Under the pieces are notes generated by a model. It was not told the origin of the DNA and searched no databases. It saw only the letters and a list, made by a program, of their open reading frames with translations. 36,515 nt of DNA from Hyphomicrobiales bacterium (GTDB taxonomy: Bacteria; Pseudomonadota; Alphaproteobacteria; Rhizobiales; Beijerinckiaceae): NCBI GenBank assembly GCA_019247605.1, contig JAFBAS010000080.1, forward strand, positions 1-36,515, in the 5' to 3' direction. How positions within the stretch are numbered: the first letter of the stretch is position 1; each line of letters begins with the position of its first letter. Positions 9,111 through 17,162 of the stretch are shown in pieces. The translations under genes were made by a program, and so were the position numbers.

Positions 9111-10912
9111 ACACGAGCGTCCTTGCGGCCGAGAATCTCGCCGTCGAATCGCGGCTTCGCGAGGGGCGCCGGCTTCCGGTTCTTGCGGGGATTTCCTTTA
9201 CGCTGGAGGCGGGCAAGGTGCTCGGGCTCGTCGGTGAATCGGGAGCCGGCAAGTCGATGATTGGACGTGCCGTGGCGCAGCTCCTTCCGCCTGGTTTTGC
9301 GGTCGCTGGCGGCGCCCTTGCGTTCGCGGGCCGCGATCTTGTGGGCATGGCGACGCAAGAGAGACGCGCATTGCTGGGCCGCGAGATCGCCTTCATTCCG
9401 CAAGAGCCGTTGAGCGCCTTGAACCCCGTCATGACGATCGGTGCGCAATTCGGGGAACACCTCGCAAGGCTCGGCATTTCGTCCGAGGCGCGACAGCGCG
9501 AGGAAGCGCGCGCCATGCTCGAAGCCGTGCATCTGCCGCGTGCCACCGAGCTCTTGCGCCAGTTCCCCCACGAGCTTTCCGGAGGCATGTGCCAACGCGT
9601 GCTTATCGCGATGGCCTTCGCCAGCAAGCCGAAGCTCGTCATCGCCGACGAGCCGACCACGGCACTCGATGCGACCATTCAGGCGCGGATCATCGCGTTG
9701 ATGGACGAAATGCGCCACGCCTATGGGGCGTCTCTCTTGTTCATCACGCATGATTTACGCCTCGCGGCGAATTTCTGCGACGAGATTCTCGTGCTCTATG
9801 CCGGCCGCGCGGTCGAGAAAGGCGAAGCGCGGGAGCTTCTTTCCGCGCCTCTCCATCCCTATACGCGTTGCCTGCAGCTTGCCGTGCCTTCGCTTTCGGC
9901 GCCGGCACGGGAGCTCTTCACCTTACCCGGCGAAATGCCTGGGCTCACGACACTTCAAACGCTCGCGGGGTGCCGTTTCGCCCCCCGTTGCCCGAATGCG
10001 GGTGAGATCTGCCGCAAGGAGGAGCCGAAGCTTCTTGCGGCCGCGCAGGGCGGCGAGGCGGCGTGCTTTCGGACCGAATTGACGCTCAAGATCAAGACGG
10101 GGGACCAAGCCGCGCCCGCGATGCCGAAAATCACCGCACCACTCCTTCTCGTCGAGAAAATACAAAAACGTTATCGCTCGCGGCACGGCCTCTTCGGCAA
10201 GACCGAAGTTCTCGCGATCGACGAGGTGAGTTTCGCGCTCGCCGAGAACGAGTTCGTCGGGGTGGTGGGCGAAAGCGGGAGCGGCAAGTCGACGCTCGCA
10301 AAGCTCATCATCGGGCTCGAACCGCCGAGCGCGGGCCGGATCGAGCTTTGCGGCAGCGACGCTTTGGATCGAAGCGAGACGGCACGCCGGCGCCGCATCG
10401 AGACCGCGCAAATGGTTTTCCAGGACCCGCAATCCGCGCTCAATCCTCGGCGTCGCGTGGCGAGCATCGTCACACAGGTGCTCGAGGCCGCGGCGCCTCG
10501 CCTTCCTCCCGACGAGCGTAAGCGGCGAGCCGCTGAGCTTCTCGCCGAGGTCGGGCTTTCGGCAGAGCTCGCCGCGCGCTACCCTTCCCAGCTTTCAGGT
10601 GGCCAGAAGCAGCGGGTGAATATCGCGCGCGCGCTTTGCGCCGCGCCGAAACTGCTCATCGCAGACGAGATCGTCTCCGGCCTCGACGTCTCCGTGCAAG
10701 CCCAGCTCATTGCGCTTTTGCGGCGCTTGCGCAGCGAGCTCTCCTTTGCGCTCCTCTTCATTTCGCATGACCTCGCAGTCGTGCGAAAGCTGTGCGAGCG
10801 CGTGCTCGTCATGCGGCACGGCAAGGTGGTGGAGCAAGGGAACACGAAGGACGTCTTCGGCGCGCCGCAGCATCCTTATACGCGCGAGCTCCTCGCCGCG
10901 AGCGGGGGGTGA
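9107..10912 (+). CDS. Fused DppD-DppF ATPase of peptide-family ABC importer
   Basis: One 601-residue protein carries two complete ABC ATPase domains, equivalent to separate DppD and DppF. Domain 1: Walker A GESGAGKS at about 43-50, signature LSGGMCQRV from 157, Walker B LVIADEPTTALD. Domain 2: Walker A GESGSGKST at 388-396, signature LSGGQKQRV from 496, Walker B LLIADEIVSGLD. The oligopeptide-family C-terminal extension of domain 1 has the cysteine-containing GCRFAPRCPNAGEIC. The GTG start at 9107 overlaps the permease stop by four bases; the reading frame is open far upstream, but that part is antisense-like and overlaps the permease. Domain 2 has ADEIVSG in place of the common ADEPxSA; I do not know whether this matters. 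Similar tandem fusions are known in the family (GsiA, YejF). Confidence 0.93.
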   Translation: MNTSVLAAENLAVESRLREGRRLPVLAGISFTLEAGKVLGLVGESGAGKSMIGRAVAQLLPPGFAVAGGALAFAGRDLVGMATQERRALLGREIAFIPQEPLSALNPVMTIGAQFGEHLARLGISSEARQREEARAMLEAVHLPRATELLRQFPHELSGGMCQRVLIAMAFASKPKLVIADEPTTALDATIQARIIALMDEMRHAYGASLLFITHDLRLAANFCDEILVLYAGRAVEKGEARELLSAPLHPYTRCLQLAVPSLSAPARELFTLPGEMPGLTTLQTLAGCRFAPRCPNAGEICRKEEPKLLAAAQGGEAACFRTELTLKIKTGDQAAPAMPKITAPLLLVEKIQKRYRSRHGLFGKTEVLAIDEVSFALAENEFVGVVGESGSGKSTLAKLIIGLEPPSAGRIELCGSDALDRSETARRRRIETAQMVFQDPQSALNPRRRVASIVTQVLEAAAPRLPPDERKRRAAELLAEVGLSAELAARYPSQLSGGQKQRVNIARALCAAPKLLIADEIVSGLDVSVQAQLIALLRRLRSELSFALLFISHDLAVVRKLCERVLVMRHGKVVEQGNTKDVFGAPQHPYTRELLAASGG

Positions 10913-10994
10913 GGAGGGAAAACGAGGAGGGACGAGTGAGGACTGAGGAATTAGAAGGGTCGCCCCACAAACTGTAACTGGTCTTGCGAGGGTG

Positions 10995-11483
10995 CTACAC
11001 GCGGACACGTCCGCGATGATGCGCATGGGTGATGGCGACCGCGAGCGCATCGGCCGCATCGGCCGCACGCGGGTCAGCCTTTGGGAGCAAGAGGCGGATC
11101 ATGGCTTCGACCTGATGCTTTTCCGCATGACCCGCGCCGACAACGGTTTTCTTGATGAGGTTTGCGGCATATTCGGCGACCGGCAGCCCGAGAAGCGCGG
11201 GCACGAGAAGCGCGACACCGCGCGCATGCCCGAGCTTGAGCGTGGCGCGCGCATCCTTGCTTACGAAGGTCTCCTCCACGGCCGCCTCTTGCGGGGCGTG
11301 CTCGGCGATGATCGCTCCCAATCCTTCGTGCAATTGCAGAAGCCTCTCGGCGAGCGAACGCTTCTCGTCACTGGTGACGACGCCGCAAGCCACGAAGGCA
11401 AGCCTCGAACCATCGACCGCGATCACGCCCCAGCCGGTTCGCCGCAAGCCGGGGTCGAGGCCGATCAGGCGCAGCGTCGGCAG
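10995..11483 (-). CDS. ruvC: RuvC, Holliday junction resolvase, apparently started at CTG
   Basis: RuvC is the endonuclease that cuts Holliday junctions brought by RuvAB. The four acidic catalytic residues are present: Asp in IGLDPG near the N-terminus, Glu in AAVEETF, and the Asp pair in [10 protein letters not shown] near the C-terminus. The homologous frame extends upstream of any ATG, GTG or TTG that could keep the first aspartate: the first normal-type start is a TTG at 11447 inside GLRRTGWG. The best start is CTG at 11483, giving [17 protein letters not shown] (162 residues, close to the usual 165-175), with GGAGG six bases upstream. That places the start one base after the yebC stop. 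ruvA and ruvB do not follow; a convergent transporter operon does. Confidence 0.88.
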   Translation of the reverse strand: MPTLRLIGLDPGLRRTGWGVIAVDGSRLAFVACGVVTSDEKRSLAERLLQLHEGLGAIIAEHAPQEAAVEETFVSKDARATLKLGHARGVALLVPALLGLPVAEYAANLIKKTVVGAGHAEKHQVEAMIRLLLPKADPRAADAADALAVAITHAHHRGRVRV

Positions 11484-11484
11484 A

Positions 11485-12231
11485 TCACCCCTCCATCTTC
11501 GCCATCAACGCGTCGGACACCTCGAAGTTGGCATAGACCTTCTGCACGTCGTCATTGTCCTCGAGGGTGTCGACGAGGCGGATCAGTTTTTCGCCGCTCT
11601 CGTCATCGACGGCGACCGTGTTCTGCGGCCGCCAGGTAAGGGACGCCTTGCGCGGCGGGCCGAACTTCGCCTCGAGCGCTTTTGCGGTTTCGCCCAAATC
11701 CTCGGCGACGCAGGTGATCTCATGGCCTTCCGTGGCGGAGGAGACATCGCTCGCCCCCGCCTCGATCGCCGCTTCGAGCATCGCCTCTTCGCTCGCGACC
11801 GTGGCGTCGTATTCGATAAGGCCGATGCGCTGGAACATGAAAGAGACCGCGCCGGTCTCGGCGAGATTGCCGCCGCTTTTGGTGAAGTAGGAGCGGATTT
11901 CGGAAGCGGTCCGGTTGCGGTTGTCCGTCAGGGCCTCGACGATGAGCGCGACGCCACCCGGCCCATAACCCTCATAACGGACCTCATCGTAGTTCTCGGC
12001 GTCACCACCTTGCGCCTTCTTGATGGCGCGCTCGATATTGTCCTTCGGCATGTTCTCGGCGCGCGCCGCTTGGATGGCGAGGCGAAGCCGCGGATTGAAG
12101 GCGGGATCGGGCTGGCCGATCTTCGCCGCGACAGTGATCTCGCGGGCGAGCTTCGCGAAGAGCTTGGCGCGCATGGCGTCCTGCCTGCCCTTGCGGTGCA
12201 TGATGTTCTTGAACTGGGAATGACCGGCCAT
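11485..12231 (-). CDS. yebC: YebC/PmpR family protein
   Basis: A 248-residue cytoplasmic protein of the YebC/PmpR/TACO1 family. The start [19 protein letters not shown] is nearly invariant in the family, followed by [27 protein letters not shown] and [22 protein letters not shown]. Family members have been described as transcription regulators and, more recently, as translation factors that help ribosomes on difficult peptide stretches. The ATG at 12231 has GGAG eight bases upstream. Together with ruvC it forms the standard yebC-ruvC pair. Confidence 0.95.
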   Translation of the reverse strand: MAGHSQFKNIMHRKGRQDAMRAKLFAKLAREITVAAKIGQPDPAFNPRLRLAIQAARAENMPKDNIERAIKKAQGGDAENYDEVRYEGYGPGGVALIVEALTDNRNRTASEIRSYFTKSGGNLAETGAVSFMFQRIGLIEYDATVASEEAMLEAAIEAGASDVSSATEGHEITCVAEDLGETAKALEAKFGPPRKASLTWRPQNTVAVDDESGEKLIRLVDTLEDNDDVQKVYANFEVSDALMAKMEG

Positions 12232-12388
12232 CAAGGTCTCCGGCTGGCTGGACTAGCGATGATGTTGAAAGCTGATGCTGAGGCTCGCGCTTATAGGCCA
12301 GACGCGACCTGGGAGGAAGCTGTGGTCACGGACCGCGGAACGCCGCTTCCTTCCCCTTACCCATTTTTTAACCATAAGGACCTCTTAG

Positions 12389-13621
12389 ATGGCGGTCATG
12401 CGAAACATGATCTCACGCCTGCGGAACCGATCCTTCATCAGCTTTCTCTTGGGACCGATTGGGCTCATCGGCCCGACTTTCGCGAGCCCGGCCCATGCCG
12501 AGCAGGATTTCGCCTCCTGCCTCGAAGGAATGCGGGCGGCCGCCGAGGCCAAGGGGGTGTCGGCCGCGACCTTCGATTCGCAGACGCGCGGGCTATCCCC
12601 AGACAGGACAGTGCTCGATCTTCAGCAGCAGCAGCCCGAGTTCAAGACGCCGATCTGGGATTATCTCGCCGCTCTCGTCGACGATCAGCGCATTGCGGAT
12701 GGCCGGGCCATGTTGGGGCAATGGCGCTCGACGCTCGACGCCGTCGAAGCGCGTTTCGGCGTTGATCGCCATGTGGTGGTTGCCGTCTGGGGAGTCGAAT
12801 CCGACTTCGGCAAATCCATCGGCAAGCGTCCCTTGGTCCAATCGCTCGCGACGCTCGCCTGCTACGGCGAAAAGTCTTCGTATTTTCGTGGCGAGCTGAT
12901 CGCGACGCTGAAAATCATCGATGATGGGAACGTCAATCCGGCACACCTCGTCGGTTCCTGGGCGGGCGCCTTCGGCCATACGCAGTTCATGCCTTCGACC
13001 TTCATGCGGCTCGCGGTTGACATGGATGGGAGCGGCAGACGCGACATCGTCGATTCGGTGCCGAATGCTCTCGGCTCGACGGCGAATTTCCTGAGGAGAT
13101 CCGGCTGGACGACAGGGGAGGGCTGGGGTTTCGAGGTCATCTTGCCCTCGGGCTACCACGGCCCAACTGGGCGCGGCGCAAAGCGGCCGTTTTCGGCTTG
13201 GGCGGCTGCCGGCGTGACACGCGCCGATGGGCACGCGCTCCCCGGGAGCGGCACGGCAGGGCTCATCATTCCTGCCGGCCGCGACGGTCCGGCCTTTCTG
13301 GTGACGCATAATTTCGATGCCATCTATTCATACAACGCAGCTGAATCCTACGCGCTGGCGATCTCGATCCTTTCCGACAGGCTGAGGGGTGCAGGACCCC
13401 TCGTCGGCACCTGGCCCACCAATGATCGGGGCCTTTCGCGTGCCGAGCGCAAGGAGGTCCAGGCTCTGCTGACGCAGCGTGGCTATGATGTGGGGACGCC
13501 CGACGGCGCGGTTGGTGCGAAGACGCACGATGCGATCAAGGCTTACGAAGCCAGGATCGGCCTGCCGCAGACGGGCCGGCCCGGCGGCGTGGTGCTCGAC
13601 GCCCTGCGGGCGGGACGGTAG
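12389..13621 (+). CDS. Exported lytic murein transglycosylase, MltB type, with peptidoglycan-binding domain
   Basis: A 410-residue periplasmic enzyme that cleaves the MurNAc-GlcNAc bond to leave 1,6-anhydro-MurNAc ends. The N-terminus has a basic region, a hydrophobic core (FISFLLGPIGLIG) and a probable cleavage site at SPAHA before EQDF. The catalytic glutamate is Glu137 in VWGVESDFG; downstream are GSWAGAFGHTQFMPSTF and MDGSGRRDI, characteristic of the MltB family. Residues about 345-405 form a PG_binding_1 domain (VQALLTQRGYDVGTPDGAVGAKTHDAIKAY). No lipobox cysteine is at the cleavage site, so it is probably soluble rather than a lipoprotein. AAGGA at 12376-12380 gives an eight-base spacing to the ATG. 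It is divergent from yebC. Confidence 0.93.
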   Translation: MAVMRNMISRLRNRSFISFLLGPIGLIGPTFASPAHAEQDFASCLEGMRAAAEAKGVSAATFDSQTRGLSPDRTVLDLQQQQPEFKTPIWDYLAALVDDQRIADGRAMLGQWRSTLDAVEARFGVDRHVVVAVWGVESDFGKSIGKRPLVQSLATLACYGEKSSYFRGELIATLKIIDDGNVNPAHLVGSWAGAFGHTQFMPSTFMRLAVDMDGSGRRDIVDSVPNALGSTANFLRRSGWTTGEGWGFEVILPSGYHGPTGRGAKRPFSAWAAAGVTRADGHALPGSGTAGLIIPAGRDGPAFLVTHNFDAIYSYNAAESYALAISILSDRLRGAGPLVGTWPTNDRGLSRAERKEVQALLTQRGYDVGTPDGAVGAKTHDAIKAYEARIGLPQTGRPGGVVLDALRAGR

Positions 13622-13742
13622 CCTCCGATCCACCCGGGATGCCGAAGGCCGGCAAAGCCTTCGCAAAATCCGCTAAGGTCAAGAACAGGGACAGAGCGCC
13701 ATTTCGTCCGCAAAGCTTGGCGCTTCACCGGAGAGCGCCGCG

Positions 13743-14573
13743 ATGGATTACCGCAAAGAGTTCGTTGTAAAACCCGACGCGCGGGTGAGCCTCGACCGCG
13801 TCGACCCACTTTTCTCGCAAATCGCGTACTCCAACCATGAGATCGGTGAGCGTATCGAGAAAAACCGAGACCGCATCGCCGATCAGCAATTGCGTATCTA
13901 TGCCGAGCGTCGCCATTCGGTGCTGATCGTGCTGCAAGGCATCGATGCGGCAGGCAAGGACAGCGTCGTCAAACACATTCTGTCGGCGATGAACCCCATG
14001 AGCTGCACGGTCACGGCCTTCAAGGTGCCGACGCCCGAGGAGGCCGCGCACGACTTCCTCTGGCGGCACCACAAGGTGACGCCCGGCAAGGGATGGGTCT
14101 CGATCTTCAACCGCAGCCACTACGAGGCGGTGCTGGTCGAGCGCGTGCACAAGCTTGTTCCCAAAAAGGTGTGGTCGAAGCGATACGGAATGATCAACGC
14201 CTTCGAGAAGCTCCTGCATCGCAACGGCACGACCGTGATCAAGCTGTTCCTTCATATCTCGAAACAAGAGCAGATTCGCCGCTTCAAGGACAGGCTCGAC
14301 GACCCCAATAAGCGTTGGAAGATCAGCGAGGATGATTACACTGAGCGCGCGTTGTGGGACGATTACACGCAAGCTTACGAGGATGCCCTGTCGAAGACGA
14401 GCACGGCGCGCGCACCTTGGTACGTGGTACCGTCCGATCGCAAGCTCGTGCGCAACTTCGTGGTATCCGAGATCATCGCCGACGCGCTCGACGAGCTGAA
14501 GATCTCGCGCCCGAAGCCCACGGTCGATCTCGACGCGATCCGAAAGAAATATCACGAGGCGCAGGAGTCCTGA
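13743..14573 (+). CDS. PPK2-family polyphosphate kinase / polyphosphate:nucleotide phosphotransferase
   Basis: A 276-residue cytoplasmic enzyme that moves phosphate between polyphosphate and nucleotides. Walker A GIDAAGKDS at residues 66-74, the lid segment WVSIFNRSHYEAVLVERVH from about 118, and the phosphate-loop neighbours TVTAFKVPTPEE and RRFKDRLDDPNKRWK fit PPK2. The single domain, length and sequence resemble the short 'PPK2-related' group; whether it acts on NMPs or NDPs needs assay. Its stop is immediately followed by the ATG of the aldolase fusion, whose ribosome site lies inside this gene, so they are co-translated. A 121-base gap separates it from the transglycosylase. Confidence 0.93.
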   Translation: MDYRKEFVVKPDARVSLDRVDPLFSQIAYSNHEIGERIEKNRDRIADQQLRIYAERRHSVLIVLQGIDAAGKDSVVKHILSAMNPMSCTVTAFKVPTPEEAAHDFLWRHHKVTPGKGWVSIFNRSHYEAVLVERVHKLVPKKVWSKRYGMINAFEKLLHRNGTTVIKLFLHISKQEQIRRFKDRLDDPNKRWKISEDDYTERALWDDYTQAYEDALSKTSTARAPWYVVPSDRKLVRNFVVSEIIADALDELKISRPKPTVDLDAIRKKYHEAQES

Positions 14574-16628
14574 ATGGAGAGCCGCTGGTCCGACGCGCAG
14601 GCGAAGCGCGCCGTCGCGCATTATGCGAAGGGGGGCATCGGCGAGGATGTCGCCTTGCGCACCTACACGGCGCGCCTTCTCGGTTCCGACCCGCGGCTCG
14701 TGCTGCATGGCGGCGGCAACACCTCGGTCAAGACGAGGATGCGCGACATTTATGGTGACGACGTGCGCGTGCTCTGCGTCAAGGGAAGCGGTTGGGACCT
14801 CGCCACCATCGAGCCGGAGGGTCATCCGGCCGTGCGGCTGGAGCCCCTATTGCGCCTGCGCTCGCTCGACAAGCTTGCCGACGAGGACATGGTGAGCGTG
14901 CAGCGGTCCAATCTCCTCGACAGCGGCGCGCCGAACCCTTCGGTCGAAACGCTGCTGCATGCCTTCCTGCCCCATAAGTTCATCGATCACACGCATTCGG
15001 TCGCGGCAGTGGCGATCGCCGATCAGCCCAAGGCTGAGGAGGTTTGTCGAGCCATGTATGGCGATCGCCTCGCATGCGTGCGCTATGTGCTGCCGGGCTT
15101 CGGCCTTGCGAAGGCCGCCGCTCTGGCCTTCGAGGCCAACCCTCGGGTCGAGGGACTCATGCTGATCAAGCACGGCATCTTCTCTTTCGGCGACACGGCG
15201 CGCGAAGCTTATGAGCGCATGATCGAGTTGGTGACGCTTGCCGAAGACCACATCGCGGGCGCCAAACCGCGCTTCAGGCAGAAGGCGCGGGTGCGCGACA
15301 AGGACGTGGCGAATGGGGAGCTTTTCGCGACCCTGCGCGGCGCGTTGGGGGCGGCGGCGCAGGGCAAAGCGCCGCGTCGCTGGATTTTTGACCGCCGTGA
15401 AGGCGCTGAGATCGAAGCCTTTCTTGCGGATGAGAAGCTCTCGTCTTGCGCGCTGCGCGGCCCAGCGACCCCCGATCATATCATCCGCCTCAAGGGGAAG
15501 CCGCTCATGCTGCCCCACGCCGCGCGCGATACGCTTGAGAACTGGAGAGAGAGCGCGGCGCAAGCCGTGCGCGATTACATCGAAGAATATGAAGATTATT
15601 TCGCACGCCAGAATCGGCGGGTCCGGGGCATCAAGAAGTCGCTCGACCCGATGCCGCGCGTCGTCGTTTTTCCGGGTGTCGGCGTTCTCGGTGTCGGCAA
15701 GGACAAGGCGGAGGCCAAGATCGCGGGCGATCTCTTCGAAGCGGCAATCGGCTCGATCATTGGTGCCGAGGCGATCGGGAGTTACGAGCCGATCGGAGAG
15801 GACGATCAATTCGACATGGAATATTGGTCGCTCGAGCAGGCAAAGCTCGGCAAAGCTCCATGCAAGCGCCTCGCAGGTCATGTAGTCGCCGTGACCGGAG
15901 GGGCCGGGGTGATCGGCGCCGCGACCGCGAGCGCATTCGCGCGCGAGGGCGCCGAGATCGCAATCCTCGACCTCGATGAGAAGAAGGTGGGCGAGGTTAC
16001 GAAAACACTCGGCCGAAACACGCTCGGCCTCGTCTGCGACGTGACCGACAAGGCGTCCGTCGAGGCCGCTTTCGCCAGGATCGTTGAAAGCTTCGGCGGC
16101 CTCGACATTCTCGTGTCGAATGCCGGGAGCGCGCTGACCGGAATGATCGCCGAGATTCCTGACGAAGTGTTGCGCAACAGCTTCGACATCAATTTCTTCG
16201 CCCACCAGAACGTGGCGCGCACGGCGGTCGCGATCATGAAGCGGCAGAAGCTCGGCGGCGTGCTTCTCTTCAACGTTTCGAAGCAGGCGGTGAATCCTGG
16301 CCCGAACTTCGGCGCCTACGGAACCTCGAAGGCCGCTCTTCTTGCTCTCGTGCGTCAATACGCACTCGAGCACGGAGCCGATGGGATTCGCGTCAACGCC
16401 CTCAATCCCGACCGGATACGCTCCGGGCTCTTGACGCCGCGGATGATCGAAGATCGGGCGAACGCGCGCGGCGTCTCGTCTTCCGAATACATGGCCGGTA
16501 ATCTCTTGAACGAGGAGGTGACGGCGCAAGACGTAGCCGAAGCGTTTCTGGCCCAAGCGCTGATGCAAAAGACGACCGGAGATGTGATGACGGTCGATGG
16601 TGGAAATGTCGCCGCGATGATGCGGTGA
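14574..16628 (+). CDS. Bifunctional class II aldolase / short-chain dehydrogenase (RhaD-like fusion)
   Basis: A 684-residue two-domain protein. Residues 1 to about 430 are a class II aldolase/adducin domain with LHGGGNTSVK near residue 45, the metal-ligand motif HTHSVA, and KHGIFSFGDTAREAYE. Residues from about 435 are an SDR oxidoreductase with the nucleotide-binding VTGGAGVIG (from 440), SNAGSA, the serine in LFNVSKQ, and Tyr582-x3-Lys586 in YGTSK. This arrangement matches bifunctional rhamnulose-1-phosphate aldolase/lactaldehyde dehydrogenases, but the substrate is uncertain because no rhamnose isomerase, kinase or transporter gene is adjacent. AGGAG at 14563-14567 lies within the preceding ppk2 gene. 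It is followed after 31 bases by the DOPA-dioxygenase-like gene. Confidence 0.92.
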   Translation: MESRWSDAQAKRAVAHYAKGGIGEDVALRTYTARLLGSDPRLVLHGGGNTSVKTRMRDIYGDDVRVLCVKGSGWDLATIEPEGHPAVRLEPLLRLRSLDKLADEDMVSVQRSNLLDSGAPNPSVETLLHAFLPHKFIDHTHSVAAVAIADQPKAEEVCRAMYGDRLACVRYVLPGFGLAKAAALAFEANPRVEGLMLIKHGIFSFGDTAREAYERMIELVTLAEDHIAGAKPRFRQKARVRDKDVANGELFATLRGALGAAAQGKAPRRWIFDRREGAEIEAFLADEKLSSCALRGPATPDHIIRLKGKPLMLPHAARDTLENWRESAAQAVRDYIEEYEDYFARQNRRVRGIKKSLDPMPRVVVFPGVGVLGVGKDKAEAKIAGDLFEAAIGSIIGAEAIGSYEPIGEDDQFDMEYWSLEQAKLGKAPCKRLAGHVVAVTGGAGVIGAATASAFAREGAEIAILDLDEKKVGEVTKTLGRNTLGLVCDVTDKASVEAAFARIVESFGGLDILVSNAGSALTGMIAEIPDEVLRNSFDINFFAHQNVARTAVAIMKRQKLGGVLLFNVSKQAVNPGPNFGAYGTSKAALLALVRQYALEHGADGIRVNALNPDRIRSGLLTPRMIEDRANARGVSSSEYMAGNLLNEEVTAQDVAEAFLAQALMQKTTGDVMTVDGGNVAAMMR

Positions 16629-16659
16629 GGAAGCAGCACCGCACGAGAGGAGGATCGAC

Positions 16660-17115
16660 ATGGAAAAGAAGAGGCTCGGTGAAAGCGAAAAGCCGTTGGA
16701 CGGCGGAGCGAAACCCGAGGCGCTGTCGCGGATTTCAAGCTTCCATGCTCATATCTATTACGATCCCTCCGCCACGCGCGCGAAGGCAGAGCGCTTGCGC
16801 GAGCTTGTGGCCGAGCGCTTCCTCGTGCGCAACGGCTCCTGGCACGACGTCCCTGTAGGCCCGCATCCGAGCGCCATGTTTCAGATTTCCTTCGCCAAGG
16901 ACGTGTTCCCGAAAATCGTACCGTGGCTGATGCTCAATCGCCTCGGCTTGACGATCCTGGTTCACCCGAACACCGATCGTCCTCGCGATGATCATCTCAA
17001 TCATGCGCTGTGGATGGGAAGGGTGCTCGAGCTCGATGCGAGCCGACTGCCGCAAACCGATGCTCCCGAACCGCCGCTCGAGCCGAACACCGAGCCCCGT
17101 ATTTCACCGGAGTGA
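16660..17115 (+). CDS. DOPA 4,5-dioxygenase family protein
   Basis: A 151-residue protein of the small DOPA dioxygenase family (ferredoxin-like fold). The core contains the conserved histidines: FHAHIYYDP, VGPHPSAMFQISF, LTILVHPNT and DHLNHALWMG, in the order expected for the family. Plant and fungal homologues open catechol rings in betalain pigment synthesis; bacterial members are mostly uncharacterised and the physiological substrate is unknown. AGGAGG lies just upstream of the ATG. The protein has about 20 extra N-terminal residues and a proline-rich tail. It appears to be the third gene of the ppk2-aldolase unit. Confidence 0.85.
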   Translation: MEKKRLGESEKPLDGGAKPEALSRISSFHAHIYYDPSATRAKAERLRELVAERFLVRNGSWHDVPVGPHPSAMFQISFAKDVFPKIVPWLMLNRLGLTILVHPNTDRPRDDHLNHALWMGRVLELDASRLPQTDAPEPPLEPNTEPRISPE

Positions 17116-17145
17116 GACGACCTCGCGCTTCATCGACGCGCTGTG

Positions 17146-17162
17146 TTGAGGCGCGGCCTCAA
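17146..17162. terminator. Small convergent hairpin
   Basis: TTGAGGC-GCG-GCCTCAA is a perfect 7-bp stem between the convergent DOPA-dioxygenase-like and flavoprotein genes. It overlaps the stop codon of the latter. It lacks a U-run, so termination is only a possibility. Confidence 0.3.

Noticed and set aside
11152-12765. Long plus-strand open frame over ruvC and yebC
   Set aside because: It is antisense to two well-conserved genes and has no family motif.
14847-16661. Long minus-strand open frame under the aldolase/dehydrogenase gene
   Set aside because: Arg/His/Asp-rich shadow of the real coding strand with no domain.
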